From NCBI GenBank assembly GCA_001600615.1, contig BCKK01000010.1:393732-457731 (forward strand): 64,000 bases of DNA, written 5' to 3'. The stretch's first letter is position 1; every line of letters starts with the position of its first letter. The notes under the pieces are model-generated. The model was not told the origin of the DNA. It was given only the letters and a program-made list of their open reading frames with translations, and did not search any database. This document shows, in pieces, positions 1 through 11,466 of the stretch. Origin of the DNA: Dioszegia crocea. Its lineage: Eukaryota > Basidiomycota > Tremellomycetes > Tremellales > Bulleribasidiaceae. The translations under genes were made by a program, and so were the position numbers.

Positions 1-834
1 CATCACTCTGATACTAGCAAGTGCTGAAGGGCTACAGGACGGTAACTTCCGTTGAGGCGGTGGAATGAATCGGAGTCAGGCTTTGAGGCGGGCTGAACCT
101 GAGAAGGGGCGGACGGATATTTCTTGGTCTCAAAAGGTTGTCATTCATACATGTACGTATACCACTCTGTTGTTGTTTTTGACTGTTGATCCAAGTTCAG
201 ACAGCCTTGACTGATGCGTGACGAGGGGATTCGTAAACTCCGATTTGGGTCAGCCGCCCAGATCAAGTACTGATTTCGGACTAGCCAAAGGTGCCCCCTC
301 TGTACCACACATCCTATGTCTTTGATCGTTCTTCTTCCTCGCCCACCGATTCAAGATGACCGTAACGGCTCATTACTGATAAAGGCCCGCGCAATTTGAG
401 GCTGGGGTCTCGCCGTCCAGGTATTTCCCTCTGCGATCGGACACCTTTGAGACCCCATCCTCCGAGGACACACCACTGCACGAGTTTATACCAGGGATCG
501 GAAGGAGGGCCTTTGGGTATTGGTTTCAAGGGACGAGCGGGGGCGAGCGGGGATGAGGTTGAAAGGAGCTCTACGCTTGGCTTGATCTGAACAGGACTCA
601 GCTCGGTTTACCCCTCTTCCTTCAATTGTACTTACTCTGATATCGACTTATACATTCATTTACCATACCGCACTGAAGCTCCTCATCGCTGGATCTATTG
701 ATTAGATACACTTCCAGACGGATTGTATCCCAACAAAAGACTCCAGCCTCCACGTCCACACTCACCCGCTCGTCTTCTCAACCCATCCTTCTCATCTCCA
801 TCACCCACCCTAGTTCCCTCAACCCACCACAACC
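1..834. other. Left-edge intergenic stretch
   Basis: No open frame here looks like a protein. The short frames on both strands are proline/arginine-rich shadows without family motifs. The last 150 bases are pyrimidine-rich and lead to the start of the fasciclin gene, as expected for its promoter and 5' leader. Confidence 0.6.
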
Positions 835-2327
835 ATGCGCCTCACTCTCTCTTTCCTCCTCCCATTCCTCCCACTCCTCCTCATCCCCCGCTCGGCAGCC
901 CAAGCAGAGCTCGAATGCCCCAACGCCGACCTAACCGCCTACCTCCTTCAACTGATCGACGCCCTCTACGCTAACGGACTTACAACCTTCGAGTCCCTCC
1001 TCGCCGAGATCACATCCACAGACGACGGTTACAACCTCCTCTCCACCATCTTCGCCTCCAACAGCACCACTACCATCCTCGTGCCGACTGACTCTGCCTT
1101 CCAGATGGCGGGCGTATGGGCACCATTCGAACATCAGTCCAGCGAATACCTTGTGGATCTATTCGGGCTCCACAGTCTTCAAGGCCATTATGGGTTCAAT
1201 GAGTCGCCGTCAACCGGGATGGTAGTGGCGGATAGTATGATGCGTGTTTTGAAACCTGGTGGAGGTGTCAATACGACTATGACGAGTGGGAAGGATGGGT
1301 GGGTGCAGAAGGTGGTTATGAATCGAGGAGAGAAGGGACAGGTTGTGGTCAAGACTGCGTTAGGGGATATCACCTCTTGGTCCGGTCCGGCCCATTTGGA
1401 CACTTACAACTTATTGGATAATATCGTCCTTCTCCCTATTGATCATGTAAGTCGAGTCCTCCTTTACTCCTTTGTCCTGCCTCGCTTTAGTTGGGTAGTA
1501 TGCCATGCTGACTTGAAGGTCATAACTGCTCCACCCAACATCTCCACAGCGCTCACTCTGCCAAGTACCACCCGCTCGCCCACTGGACTCCCATTGCTTT
1601 TGTCGGCCATCACCAAAGTGTCCACCTCTGGCGCAGACGCCTTGACGGAAATTACCAGTGGCGGATTAACGTTCTTTGCGCCGGTCAATGATGCTTGGAC
1701 GGCGGAGTCGTGGGCGCAGATGGACGATAAAGCGCTAAGGGCCAAACTTATCGGGACGCATGTAAGTCGACAGCTGTCCATCAGACCACAATCATCCACG
1801 ATGAGCAAGATTTCAGTCGTAATTACTAGTCGCTGACAACGTCAGTACTCCACCAACGCAACAATATTCTCCTCGGATTGGCTAACTGCCGGTGCCAAAG
1901 TAACCGTAATGACTGGCGAGCAACTTGAACTTTCGATCGAAGGGGATACATCGTTCGTGTCGCTCGGTGCGCAAAAGGCCCAAATTCTCCGATCGGATAT
2001 AGTACTTGAGAATGGGGTCTTACATGTAAGTAACGATCTGTCAACGATGGCCAAGACTAACACTTCCAGATTATCGATAAAGTCTTCTTGGTTATTGGCG
2101 CCGAAACGCCTGCGCCTGAGACTCCCGGTACCCCACCTGCCATCGTCAATCCGAATGACTCCACGATTCACGCTATCCCACCTAGTAACAATGTCCCTGG
2201 GTCGAGTGTGCCTCCTCCTCCAACCACACCCAAAGCCAGCGGCGCACACCAGTCCAACTTGGCACGGATGAGTGCGCTGTATTGGACCGTGATGGTTGGG
2301 CTGGTGGTTTGGTATCATGCTGGATAG
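835..2327 (+). CDS. Fasciclin (FAS1) domain secreted or GPI-anchored protein
   Basis: Spliced model: 835-1446, 1519-1761, 1846-2025, 2070-2327 (430 aa). It starts with a hydrophobic signal peptide ending near SAAQ. Two FAS1 repeats follow: a first with TILVPTDSAF and a second with LTFFAPVNDAW, each closing with the HVID-type strand (LPIDHVIT and LHIIDKVFLVIG). The introns fall inside these closing strands, and splicing restores both. A Pro/Thr-rich stalk and a hydrophobic tail ending in a tryptophan-rich segment suggest a GPI signal. FAS1 proteins act in adhesion at the fungal cell surface; the exact ligand is unknown. Intron 1 (72 nt) is a multiple of three with no stop, so its retention would only insert 24 residues. 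Confidence 0.85.
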
Positions 2328-2546
2328 TAAGGCGAGGAGATCAGAAATGAGGGTGGGCTGAGAAGAAGCGGTCAGCTTGTTTTGAAGGGGACGTGGTGTG
2401 TTTAAAGACTCGCTGAGGTGATCGGAGGCGTAGGTGTAGGTGCAAGGGTCCTGGCGATCATACGAGCGAGAAAAGATCCGAGGGTACATAGCTGTAGTCA
2501 TCTAACTTGCATGGACAATTACCCCTCATCCTCTCATTCCACCCCG

Positions 2547-3156
2547 TCATCTCCCTGATCCAGTCGGTATACTCTCGTCCCCCTCTACTGGTGCTGCTGA
2601 TGGCGTCGAAGTGAAAGTGGGTATTGGCGAAACAGCATCGTCCAGCCCTTGCTTCATTTCCCTCTCATCCTCCAATGCCGCCGATCGAACTCGATGTAGC
2701 TCATCGAACAGAGCTGAGCGGAGTTGTTTCCCGAATGGAGTAAGGTGTTTGGACGGGCGGGAGAGCTATATCATCAGCTTTGGATTACCACTCATGGTGG
2801 CAGAGCTCGAGGACTACATAGCTTACCAAGAGCCCCTCTATCCCACCGGCCTTCTCCACATCCTTCTTTCTCCTCATCTGCATTCTAACCCCATGTATCT
2901 TCTCCCCACCCCTCTTCCCGCCCAATCCAGGCGTTGAACTACTCTCCCCTCCATATGACAATTGTATCACCTCCTGATTGAATGCAGCAGGGATAGCGAT
3001 TGGGTAGTCTGTCCGTGTGGTATTTGGGGACCAGGTGCGGCGGGTTTTGTGCAGGGATTTCGGGACGTTGTTGCCTGTTGTTCTTGGTGGGACGGGCAGG
3101 ATTGCGGGGTTTGTAGGTCTAGACAGGACTTTACGAAGGACTGAAGAGGACGACAT
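2547..3156 (-). CDS. Mitochondrial large-subunit ribosomal protein bL28m
   Basis: Two exons, 3156-2827 and 2765-2547, with a 61-nt intron (GTAAGC donor, branch near GCTGAT). The 182-residue product has the L28 hallmark GNNVPKSLHKTRRTW followed by SPN, then a fungal insertion and the RKKDVEKAGGIEGLL block. The second exon restores LLSRPSKHLTPFGKQLR, which the unspliced frame would lose. The basic N-terminus fits a mitochondrial presequence. Known role: component of the mitoribosome large subunit. It is divergent from the cytosolic ribosomal protein gene uL1 with 222 bases between start codons, so the two may share a promoter region. Confidence in the family is good; the start is the first ATG and could be shifted slightly. 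Confidence 0.8.
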
Positions 3157-3378
3157 GGCTGGCTGTGGGTGTATGCAGCTAGATTAACTTGGGCGGGTGA
3201 GATGGTTGCGCATGCGATTGTCAGATCCAAAGGCTGAGGGAGATGTCCCCCGGAACCACGAACGATGCCACATCAGTATATCGCCGGCAAACGCCGAACT
3301 CCGCCGAAACCGCCCACCCAAAATTCTCCATTTGGCTGCTCTTCTTTCATCTCGACAACGCCTATAGCCTCATCGACA

Positions 3379-4320
3379 ATGTCTAAGCTCCAAGCGTCAA
3401 GCGTGCGATCGTCTGTTAAGACTCTCGTCTCTCAGTCCAGCCTCGAGACTGCCAAAGAGGCCGGCGGAAAGAAGAGGAACTTTATCGAGACTATCGAGCT
3501 CCAGATTGGCCTCAAGAACTACGACCCCCAGCGTGACAAGCGTTTCGTGAGTTGCGTCTTTTACGCAGGGGGTGAGAAGGGAAAGGGGAGAAGGGAATAG
3601 AAAGGGGGATTAATGGAGAACAATCATATTTTCAAGGATACAGGCTAATTTTCAGTCCGGAACCGTCAAGCTTCCCCATGTCCCCCGACCCCGCATGCAG
3701 CTCTGCATTCTTGCCGACGCTGCCGATGTCGACAGGGCGAAGCAGCTTGATGAGGAGCTCCCCTTCATGACCGTTGAGGACTTGAAGAAGCTTAACAAGG
3801 TGAGTTGTTGGTGCGCGATATCTCCTTGTGACGAGTGACTGACAATTCTAGAACAAGAAGCTCGTCAAGAAGCTCGCCCAGAAGTACGACGCTTTCCTTG
3901 CGTCCGAGGCTTTGATCAAGCAGATTCCTCGGTAAGTTGAATGCTTATCGCTGCCGAATTTCCAGCTCACACGCCAGTCTGCTCGGTCCCGGTCTCTCCA
4001 AGGCCGGCAAGTTCCCCACCCCCGTCTCCCACAGCGAGGACCTTTCCCGCAAGGTCAACGAGGTCCGATCCACCATCAAGTTCCAGCTTAAGAAGGTGCT
4101 CTGTCTCGGTGTCGCTGTCGGACACGTCAACATGCCCGAGGACCAGATTGTGGCCAACACCATGTTGTCCATCAACTTCTTGATCTCTCTGTTGAAGAAG
4201 CAGGTAAGCTGTCTTGTGCGCTCCCATTATATGGAGACACACATCTGACAAAATCAGTGGCAGAACGTCGGGTCGCTCCACATCAAGTCGACCATGGGCA
4301 AGCCCCAGCGTCTGTACTAG
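3379..4320 (+). CDS. RPL1: 60S ribosomal protein uL1 (L10a)
   Basis: Five exons: 3379-3546, 3656-3799, 3852-3931, 3978-4203, 4258-4320 (226 aa). The order of blocks is that of eukaryotic L10a/L1: [20 protein letters not shown], then [14 protein letters not shown], an [12 protein letters not shown] segment, [13 protein letters not shown], and the C-terminal [20 protein letters not shown]. The protein forms the mobile L1 stalk of the large ribosomal subunit and helps release deacylated tRNA. Multiple small introns in a highly expressed ribosomal protein gene are usual in Cryptococcus-type yeasts. Codon use is strongly biased to C-ending codons compared with the neighbours, consistent with high expression. 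Confidence 0.96.
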
Positions 4321-5096
4321 GCGTCGACCTATCCTCCCTTCCTCTGTCGTGTTTCTTCTCTTTTCTCTTCTTTTCTTTGTATGATTTAGCCTATTCGGAG
4401 CCGCCAATGGGGTGAACGGCACAACTGGAGCCGTCGCACGCTTATACCCAAGTCTTGTTCGAGCCCTTTATTGGGTGATCGGAGACCGAGGGGAGCTGTT
4501 CATCTTTGAGGGGACTTTTGGGTCGGTTGGAGAGTATGGAGATTGGGTTTGGAAGGGATTATGCATTGCTTTGGTTTACTTCTGCGAGTCTTATGCAAGT
4601 GAGGACGCCTCGATGCTAGCGAGATGGAATTCCCACTCTTTGATCCTCGACTGCATCATGATTGGAGGTGATTGAATATCTCCCAAAGAGGAAGTTTGCC
4701 AAGCAACGTAACACGTTCGCGCAGTCTCCAACCAAAGAAAGCTTCCTAGAGCTCGTAGTATTTGCTCTACCTACTTATGACACCCACCCAGCCACCTAGT
4801 AGCCAATACCTCAGCTCACCATATCACCCCACAGCCCTCTGTCCAGCCTTGTAAATCAGTTCTTCCCTCACCTCGAACCTTCGAAATCCCAACGTGGTAG
4901 CTCTTTCCGCCCGGACCACGACGACGAAGACGATCAAAGCTTTGCCTTACTTCCTGTTTCTTCCAACGGCCGGAATAGTCGCCGCGCTCATACATCCCTA
5001 TCCAATCTTTCGGACTCGGAAGAAGACTCAGATCTCGATACTGAACATCTTCGGTGGACTTGGCGGTCGGATCGATTAGCTCGGACGGGAGATAGG
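4321..5096. other. Intergenic: uL1 3' region and SPX transporter promoter
   Basis: Just after the uL1 stop there is a pyrimidine-rich stretch (TCTTTTCTCTTCTTTTCTTT type) typical of fungal 3' untranslated regions. The one plus-strand frame of 87 codons near 4412-4675 has no recognisable motif and I do not call it. The rest lies upstream of the SPX transporter start. Confidence 0.5.
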
Positions 5097-8000
5097 ATGA
5101 AGTTCGGGTGAGTTTTGGGCTCACTATACAATTTTGAGTAAGGTGGAACAGGCAGTGTCGGCGATATCACAGCGACCCTAGACCTCTGACCAAGCTTCTT
5201 GCCACCAAGAAAGAAGTAGCTGACAATCAGAACGCTCCTCGAGCTGAATAGCAACATTGAATGGTGGAATTATTATGTCGAGTATGTACTGTTTTCCTTA
5301 GGTATGAACCCTCGCTAACCCTTCAGCTACGACGCTCTGAAGAAGCTCTTCCCCGATAATCCCCTCGACCCGACCTACCATTCCACGCAACAAGAATCAG
5401 CCTCACTTCTCCCCACCACCCGCCCGTCGGACAAATACGCTTCTCCCGAAGAGTTTCGCTCAGCTCTCGACCGGGAGCGAAACAAGGTTGCGCAATTCTA
5501 CGCATCAAAACTTGCCGAGTTGCGTAAATCTTACCGGGCGGTAATTGAAGAAGTGGCCGCTTTAGAAGATCGGGAAGAAGGGGGATTGGGTGAAGAGACA
5601 ATTGTCGAAGAGCCAGAAGACGAGGATGAGGATTTTGATGGATCTGGATTGGCGGATGAAGAGGGATTACTCAATGGTCGCGGAGACAGTCAGACGAGAT
5701 CATCGCCCCGTCGACCATCGAATCGGAAACGAGCTTCAATCTTTGGTCGGATGGGCGGATGGGGATCAAGGAGGAAGAGCTTGATGCCTTCTGGGACTAC
5801 GGGCGGGCATGAGGCGGATCTGGTCGAAGCGTCTATCCCACCAGGGATGAGAAGGGGGAGAAGTTACTCCATGACGCAGAGTAATGGAAGTCAGTCTTTA
5901 TCGGGACTTGAAGAACCGTCGGGCGGGAAGAATGCCAGACGATCGAGCGATCTAGGGTCAGGAGAAGGGGACGAAGCTGTCTTGTCGGGACCGGGGGGTA
6001 CGTGGTCTGGTGGACCTGGATCAAGTCCGGGGCAAGGACACGCGAGAAGACCATCGAGTTCTTCAAATTCAAGCCATGAGCGAGATGTCTTCTACCCCAA
6101 ACGGACAAGAGGCAAGGGGTTGGGATTGGTACAGATGGATGCGTCGGAGGTACCGGAGTTCCAACCTGCTCCAGTGGAGCTGGAGACGGAGGCGGAGGAA
6201 GAAGAGGAAGAGGATGAAAGCCGACCGGTGTTTGTGTGGACGGGCACGAATGATCATGCGACCGTCATGCGCATTGGATTCAAGAAGAGGATTTCGGCAG
6301 TTTGGCTAGAGGCGTATGCGCTTAAGCAATATGTCGAGTTGAACTTGACTGCGTTTGAGAAGATTTTGAAAAAGTGAGTTGTGTCTGACAAGGTGTTGTT
6401 TAGATTGAAAGCTGACTGATCAGATACGACAAGAACACCAACTCAAAGGTCAGCTGGCCAGCCTGTTTTGAAATCTTTACGAAAGGCGATTAGCTGACAA
6501 TCCCAGCTCAAGAAGGAATACGTCGCGAATGTTGTTCTCCAATCATCACCATGGGCCGAGAATGACAAAGCGAGCCTTGACGCCCTACTCGCTCGGATCT
6601 TATTCCTCTACCGCCGCGTAGCCGCCAACGGGGACGAAGAATTAGCGAAAGATCAACTCCGATCTCAACTCCGGGAGAAAGTCGTCGTGGACCGTGAGAC
6701 GGTCTGGTCACAGATGGTCTCGGGCCATCGGGGTCAAGGGATATTCAGGTCCGTCGAGCCTGAATTGCTCGTCACGGGGGAAACGAAGCGATCTTTCCGG
6801 ACTCCCCTGGGCAGGTTTAGAGTACCAGATTGGTTCTCTGCCAAAGGGCTTATATTTGGATTGGCATGTGGTGTGCTCGCCATCATTGTGGCTGTGCAGC
6901 CGTTTGAAAGGGTTGAGGAGAGTAATTGTTTGGCTATGCTGGTATTCTGTACTATTCTTTGGGCAACCGAAGTGAGTAATCTGGTCAATTCGTTGCAGTG
7001 GATTGACTACTGATACGTATAGGCAATTCCACTATTCGTAACCTCCTTATCCGTCCCATTACTCGTCGTCCTCCTCCGAGTGATCCGATCGGGTGACGCG
7101 GCCGACCGCCGCCTGTCCGCATCCGACGCTACCAAATACATCTTTTCCCAAATGTTCTCACCGACAATCATGCTCCTCATTGGCGGCTTTACCATCGCTG
7201 CTGTCTTGTCAAAGACTCGGTTGGACGTCATGACGGCCACGCGAATCTTGAATGCTGCAGGGACGAGACCGTCGGTCGTCTTACTTGTTCTTATGGCAGT
7301 GGCGACTTTTGCCAGTATGTGGATCAGTAATGTGGCGGCGCCCACTTTATGCTATGCTCTTATTAAGGTGAGTTCATCAGTTCTGAAATGGAGCTTTGCT
7401 GATGTAATAGCCTATTACGAACGAATTACCTCCAAAATCCATCTTTTCTCGAGCTTTGATCGTAAGTCCAGGAAATGGAGAAGCAGTCTTATCTCGAACC
7501 TAAGCTTACATGCCAGATCGCCATAGCCCTAGCCGCCAACATCGGCGGTCAAGCCTCACCAATCTCATCCCCCCAAAACCTCATCGCCCTAGGTGCGATG
7601 GACCCGCCCTTATCATGGCTCGAATGGTTCGCAATCTCAATCCCCGTCTCTTCACTGTCAGTGATTGTAATCTGGGCATTTTTACACATCAACTATCGCT
7701 GGGAATCAGATTTACGAATCCCTAAAATGCGCAAGAATACCGATACGCTCACAAAACAACATTATTTCGTGCTGTTTGTGAGTGGGGCAACGATTGGGTT
7801 GTGGTGTATTGAAAAGAACCTCGAAGGGTGGGTTGGAGATATGGGGGTTATTGCGATTATCCCACTGCTTGCTTTCTTTGGGACAGGGATATTGTCCAAG
7901 GTGAGTATCTTTACACATGGCTTGTATGGGCATGGGTATGGGGCTGATGGTTTATAGGAAGACTTCCACTCTTTCCACTGGTCCATCGTCTTCCTAGCGA

Positions 8001-8603
8001 TGGGCGGAATAGCGCTCGGTAAAGCCACCCTCTCTTCGGGATTGTTGGACGATCTCGACAGGGTATTGGAAGAGCTTGTCGAGGGTCTAGGGTTGTACAG
8101 CATCTTAGCAATCTTCTCAGGTCTAGCACTGGTCATTGCGACATTGTAAGCTGACCCATTTGTCAAAGCGCGAGAGACCAAGCTGACAAAGGTAGTATCT
8201 CACACACAATCGCTGCTGTCCTCCTTGTTCCCATCGCCACGCGTATTGGCGAATCACTAGAGGAGCCTCACCCCAGATTGTTAATCATGGTGACGGCCTT
8301 GATCTGTTCGGCCGGGATGGGTCTGCCAGTCTCTGGATTCCCAAATATGACTGCTATCACCCAGGAGAACAAGTTGGGGCAGAGATTTATCGGCGCTTCG
8401 GATTTCTTGAAGAATGGTATTCCGGCTAGTATTCTGGCTACCTTTGTAAGTCACCCATCCCGGAGTGTCGAGTTTGAGGGACGTTGGACGGAGAGCTGAT
8501 GAATTAGGTTATTGCGTCAGTCGGATACGCGATCATGAGGGCGATAGGGTGAGTGCCTTGACCAGGCTTTGAGAGTAGGGCTGACTGTTGTTCCAGGCTA
8601 TAG
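5097..8603 (+). CDS. SPX-domain low-affinity phosphate transporter (SLC13/Pho87-90-91 type)
   Basis: Twelve exons: 5097-5107, 5231-5281, 5327-6373, 6424-6448, 6507-6971, 7023-7367, 7411-7461, 7517-7900, 7958-8145, 8196-8445, 8508-8548, 8597-8603 (954 aa). The N-terminus is an SPX domain (MKFG start, WWNYYVDYDALKKLFP, later KYDKNT), interrupted by a long acidic/serine-rich insertion. About 12 membrane segments of the SLC13/ArsB superfamily follow, with MWISNVAAPTLCYALIK and GGQASPISSPQNLIALG as the two paired signature loops. SPX domains bind inositol pyrophosphates and report phosphate status; fungal members move phosphate at the plasma or vacuolar membrane. Which of the Pho87/90/91 roles applies cannot be told from sequence. 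The last exon holds only seven coding bases including TAG. The first exon holds 11 bases. Confidence 0.9.
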
Positions 8604-9199
8604 AGAAAGTAGCGGTTTGTTGTGTCGGTCGTGTTATCATCATCGGATTTACTGTTCTGTGGCATAGATGAAAAGTTACCCTAGAGCGATCTGTACCTTT
8701 ACCCTATTTAATATCTTCGTGAACTTGGCCGAATAGCTTGGTTCGTCTTGTTCGTTTCATGAGCCACCTCCAAGTGGCCGATGGTACGGCACGCTGATCA
8801 AGCGAGTCAGGGATACGGTGACCCTGACAGTGATCGCTCTAGGCACAATCACCCAACGGGCGTTACGTGATGGCACCAAAGGTGTTTCAGAATTCAGGAG
8901 GAAGCGTCAAGGTGCCAAGTCGCGAGGAATGAGTAGCAAAGTCTGTCTTCTTTACCTCATCCACTCGCGCCTTCCCTCGAACCTCATCTCCCCCTGTATC
9001 CGTAATCGAAGTCAAACCAGCGACAACCTGTCAGACTTATCAACTCACCGCCAAGCTGTCGCGTCTAGCCCGTTTCCGTTCTGGCCTCTCGGACATCTTC
9101 GCTCTCCCTCATCAACTTCCTCTAGAACACGTCCGGCCTGCACGGGCTCTCCCATTCCAGCGATCAAACCACCGTCGGTCTACCTCCTCTTCACGTGTT
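8604..9199. other. Intergenic to 5' region of the MFS gene
   Basis: No convincing start codon was found for the MFS upstream exon. A frame aligned with that exon stays open back to about 8932 but has no ATG. A different-frame ATG at 8928 runs to a stop at 9208. The real promoter and any non-coding first exon of the MFS gene probably lie here. Confidence 0.4.
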
Positions 9200-9426
9200 G
9201 CGCGATGTGACACGGACGAGGATGGTCAGCCATTACTCCACTCTGGAGATATTGTCGCCGGGCGCGAATCGGGATTAAGCGAGGAGGAGGAAGAGGCTTT
9301 ACTTCTCCGCGCCGATGCCTTGAATGTGAGGATGATGAGTCTTGACTCTGGGGGATTGGGGCTGGGAGGGGTGGAGGAGTTGAGTCTGTATGAGAAGAAG
9401 TCGGTGTTGATCAATCGGGAACTGGA
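9200..9426 (+). other. Conserved upstream exon of the MFS transporter (N-terminal cytosolic segment)
   Basis: This stretch reads an acidic run, then LLLRADALNVRMMSLDSGG and SLYEKKSVLINREL. That is the pre-membrane segment normally found in this fungal MFS subfamily just before the first helix. It ends at a GTATGT donor (9427), and the intron runs to a CAG at 9490 with a GCTGAC branch site. The only in-frame ATGs are at 9332 and 9335. After splicing, the next codons are GAT then TAA (9492-9494), immediately followed by ATG (9495). So this conserved exon is separated from the membrane part by an in-frame stop. The left boundary is approximate. Confidence 0.6.
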
Positions 9427-9494
9427 GTATGTCATTCCTCATCCAGCTCAAATCCTGCCCTGCGACGTAATCCGATGGCTGACATGCCAGTTAA

Positions 9495-11368
9495 ATGGGT
9501 ATGGGACGATACCAATATCTCATCTTTTACCTATGCGGTCTAGGCTACTTCCTTGATCTCCTCTGGGCCCAGGTGTTTAGCCTTGTCGCAGGCCCCATCC
9601 AAGCTGAAATGGGCGTGAGCAGGGCGGATATCGGTTGGATGTACGCTTGTTTCAATACCGGCCTCATGGCTGGAGCTCTCGGCTGGGGCATGGCTGTAGA
9701 TGTGATAGGTGTAAGTCAAGGCATTGTCTTCTTCTCGCAACTTTCAGGATCCAGAGCTGATCAGGCAGAGAAGATGGTGCTTCAACCTGACATGCCTGAT
9801 CACGACAGTCTTTGGGACACTGTTTGCGTGTAGGTCCCCTCCCGGCTGGGGCATGATCAGCTGAAGCGGAGACCCTTGAAGAAATCACACGCTGACTCCA
9901 CAGTCCCCTCCAGCTTCTTCACTCTGTGCATCATCAGCTGCGGCGTTGGTGTAGGAGTCGGCGGCAACATCCCAATCGACGCTACGATCGTGATTGAGTT
10001 TCTGCCGAAGAACAGGCGATATCTCCTAGCGGCACTCAGCACTTTCTTACCACTCGGCTCTATTGTCTCAGCCTTGATTGCTTGGGCTATTATACCGCGC
10101 TACAGCTGTGCTGTAGGCCCGGGACTCCCCTGTTCGCAGAATGAAAACATGGGCTGGTAAGCTTCTCTATCCTTCTCTCCTCTCACTAGGATTGGAGCCC
10201 AGCTGACACCTCAGGCGCTACACCATCCTCACCATAGCCTTCATCACGGCCTTCATCTTTTTATCCCGCTTCGCAATCTTCAACTTCCGCGAATCCCCCA
10301 AATTCCTCTTATCTATGGGCCACGACGCACACGCGCTGGACGTGCTATACGCAATAGCCAAGTTCAACGGAACCAAGCCGCCTGGACTGAGCATGGAAGA
10401 TTTCCAGGCGCTAGAATTTGGAGAATGGAGCAAGAATGGAGGAGACCTCAAGCATTCCATGACGTTGGAATCGCCTTCAGGTGGCGCTTCTTCGCACAAG
10501 GCCGAATCGAGCGTGCAGAGATACTTTACTCATCTTGGGGGTATGTTCAGGAACCGGGCGTACGCGTACATCTTTACTGTCTTGGCGCTAGCGTGAGTCG
10601 CCTGCGCTATGAGAATGGCAGCCTGCTGATCGATCCAGATATATGTCTCTCTTCTTTTCCTTCTCCATAGCGGGTGGCTTCTTACCGCTCATCCTTGCTG
10701 CAAAAGGCGTCGAAACTAAGATGACCCAGTCTCAGACGTACAGGTCTTATGTGATCATCCGTGAGTCATCCACTCGCCTTACTCAAGTGGAAGCCAAACT
10801 AAGCGACAGACCTACCTGGCGTGACTGCATCTTGGCTAGCTGCGATAGCTATGGAGCTTCCTCGTCTCGGTCGGAAATGGGCAATGATCCTCGCAGCGGG
10901 ATTGATGGGCATGTCCCTTATTGCCGTAAGTGCACACCTTGGAACACAGCTGTTTGGCCGCATTGCGCTGCAAGACCACAAGAAGCTGACGGTGGCAGTA
11001 TCAACTGGTAAACTCGATCAACGCCAATATAGCCTGTAACGCCCTGGAATACTGGTGTCAATCGCTCTATACTGCCCTCCTATACGCATACACCCCCGAA
11101 GCGTTCCCTACTACCTACAGAGGCAGCGCAAGTGGGATGTTGTCGACTTTGGGCAGGATAGCGGGTATTATTGCGCCTGTCGTTGCTGGGAAGGTCTATA
11201 CGGGGGGAAATTCACCGGGAGTGCTGTATCTTGCTGTAAGCTATCTTCAGCTTTTGGGTACAAGAAACGGATCACTCGTAGCTGATACTGCAGGGTGGGG
11301 CAGCGTGGGTCTCGATGCTTGCTATCGCTTGCTTGCCATTTGGGATAAAGGGCAAAGAAGTGTTCTGA
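9495..11368 (+). CDS. MFS transporter (sugar/metabolite-H+ symporter type), 12 membrane segments
   Basis: From the ATG at 9495: 9495-9710, 9769-9829, 9904-10156, 10215-10592, 10639-10760, 10810-10925, 10999-11235, 11294-11368 (485 aa). The first helix begins YQYLIFYLCGLGYFLDLLWA, a basidiomycete MFS signature. Then comes a GWGMAVDVIGRR loop, NIPIDATIVIEFLPKNRRYL between helices, and TPEAFPTTYRGSASG in the second half. Every downstream splice join is clean and the frame is intact to the TGA. Substrate is unknown; sequence resembles fungal members related to carboxylate and sugar carriers. The oddity is at the front: a conserved upstream exon (9200-9426) joins in frame to TAA directly before this ATG. 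The protein may therefore start here, the gene may be freshly inactivated, or the base call may be wrong. Confidence 0.75.
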
Positions 11369-11466
11369 ATATATCAAGGGTCGGAGTTTCAAGGATTGGT
11401 TGTACATATTCTAAGCTGGATGCATTTGACAGATCATTTTGACAAGCAAGAGACTCCTTAGTCCTG

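Noticed and set aside
4412..4675. 87-codon plus-strand frame after uL1
   Set aside because: Composition is not protein-like and there is no splice or motif support.
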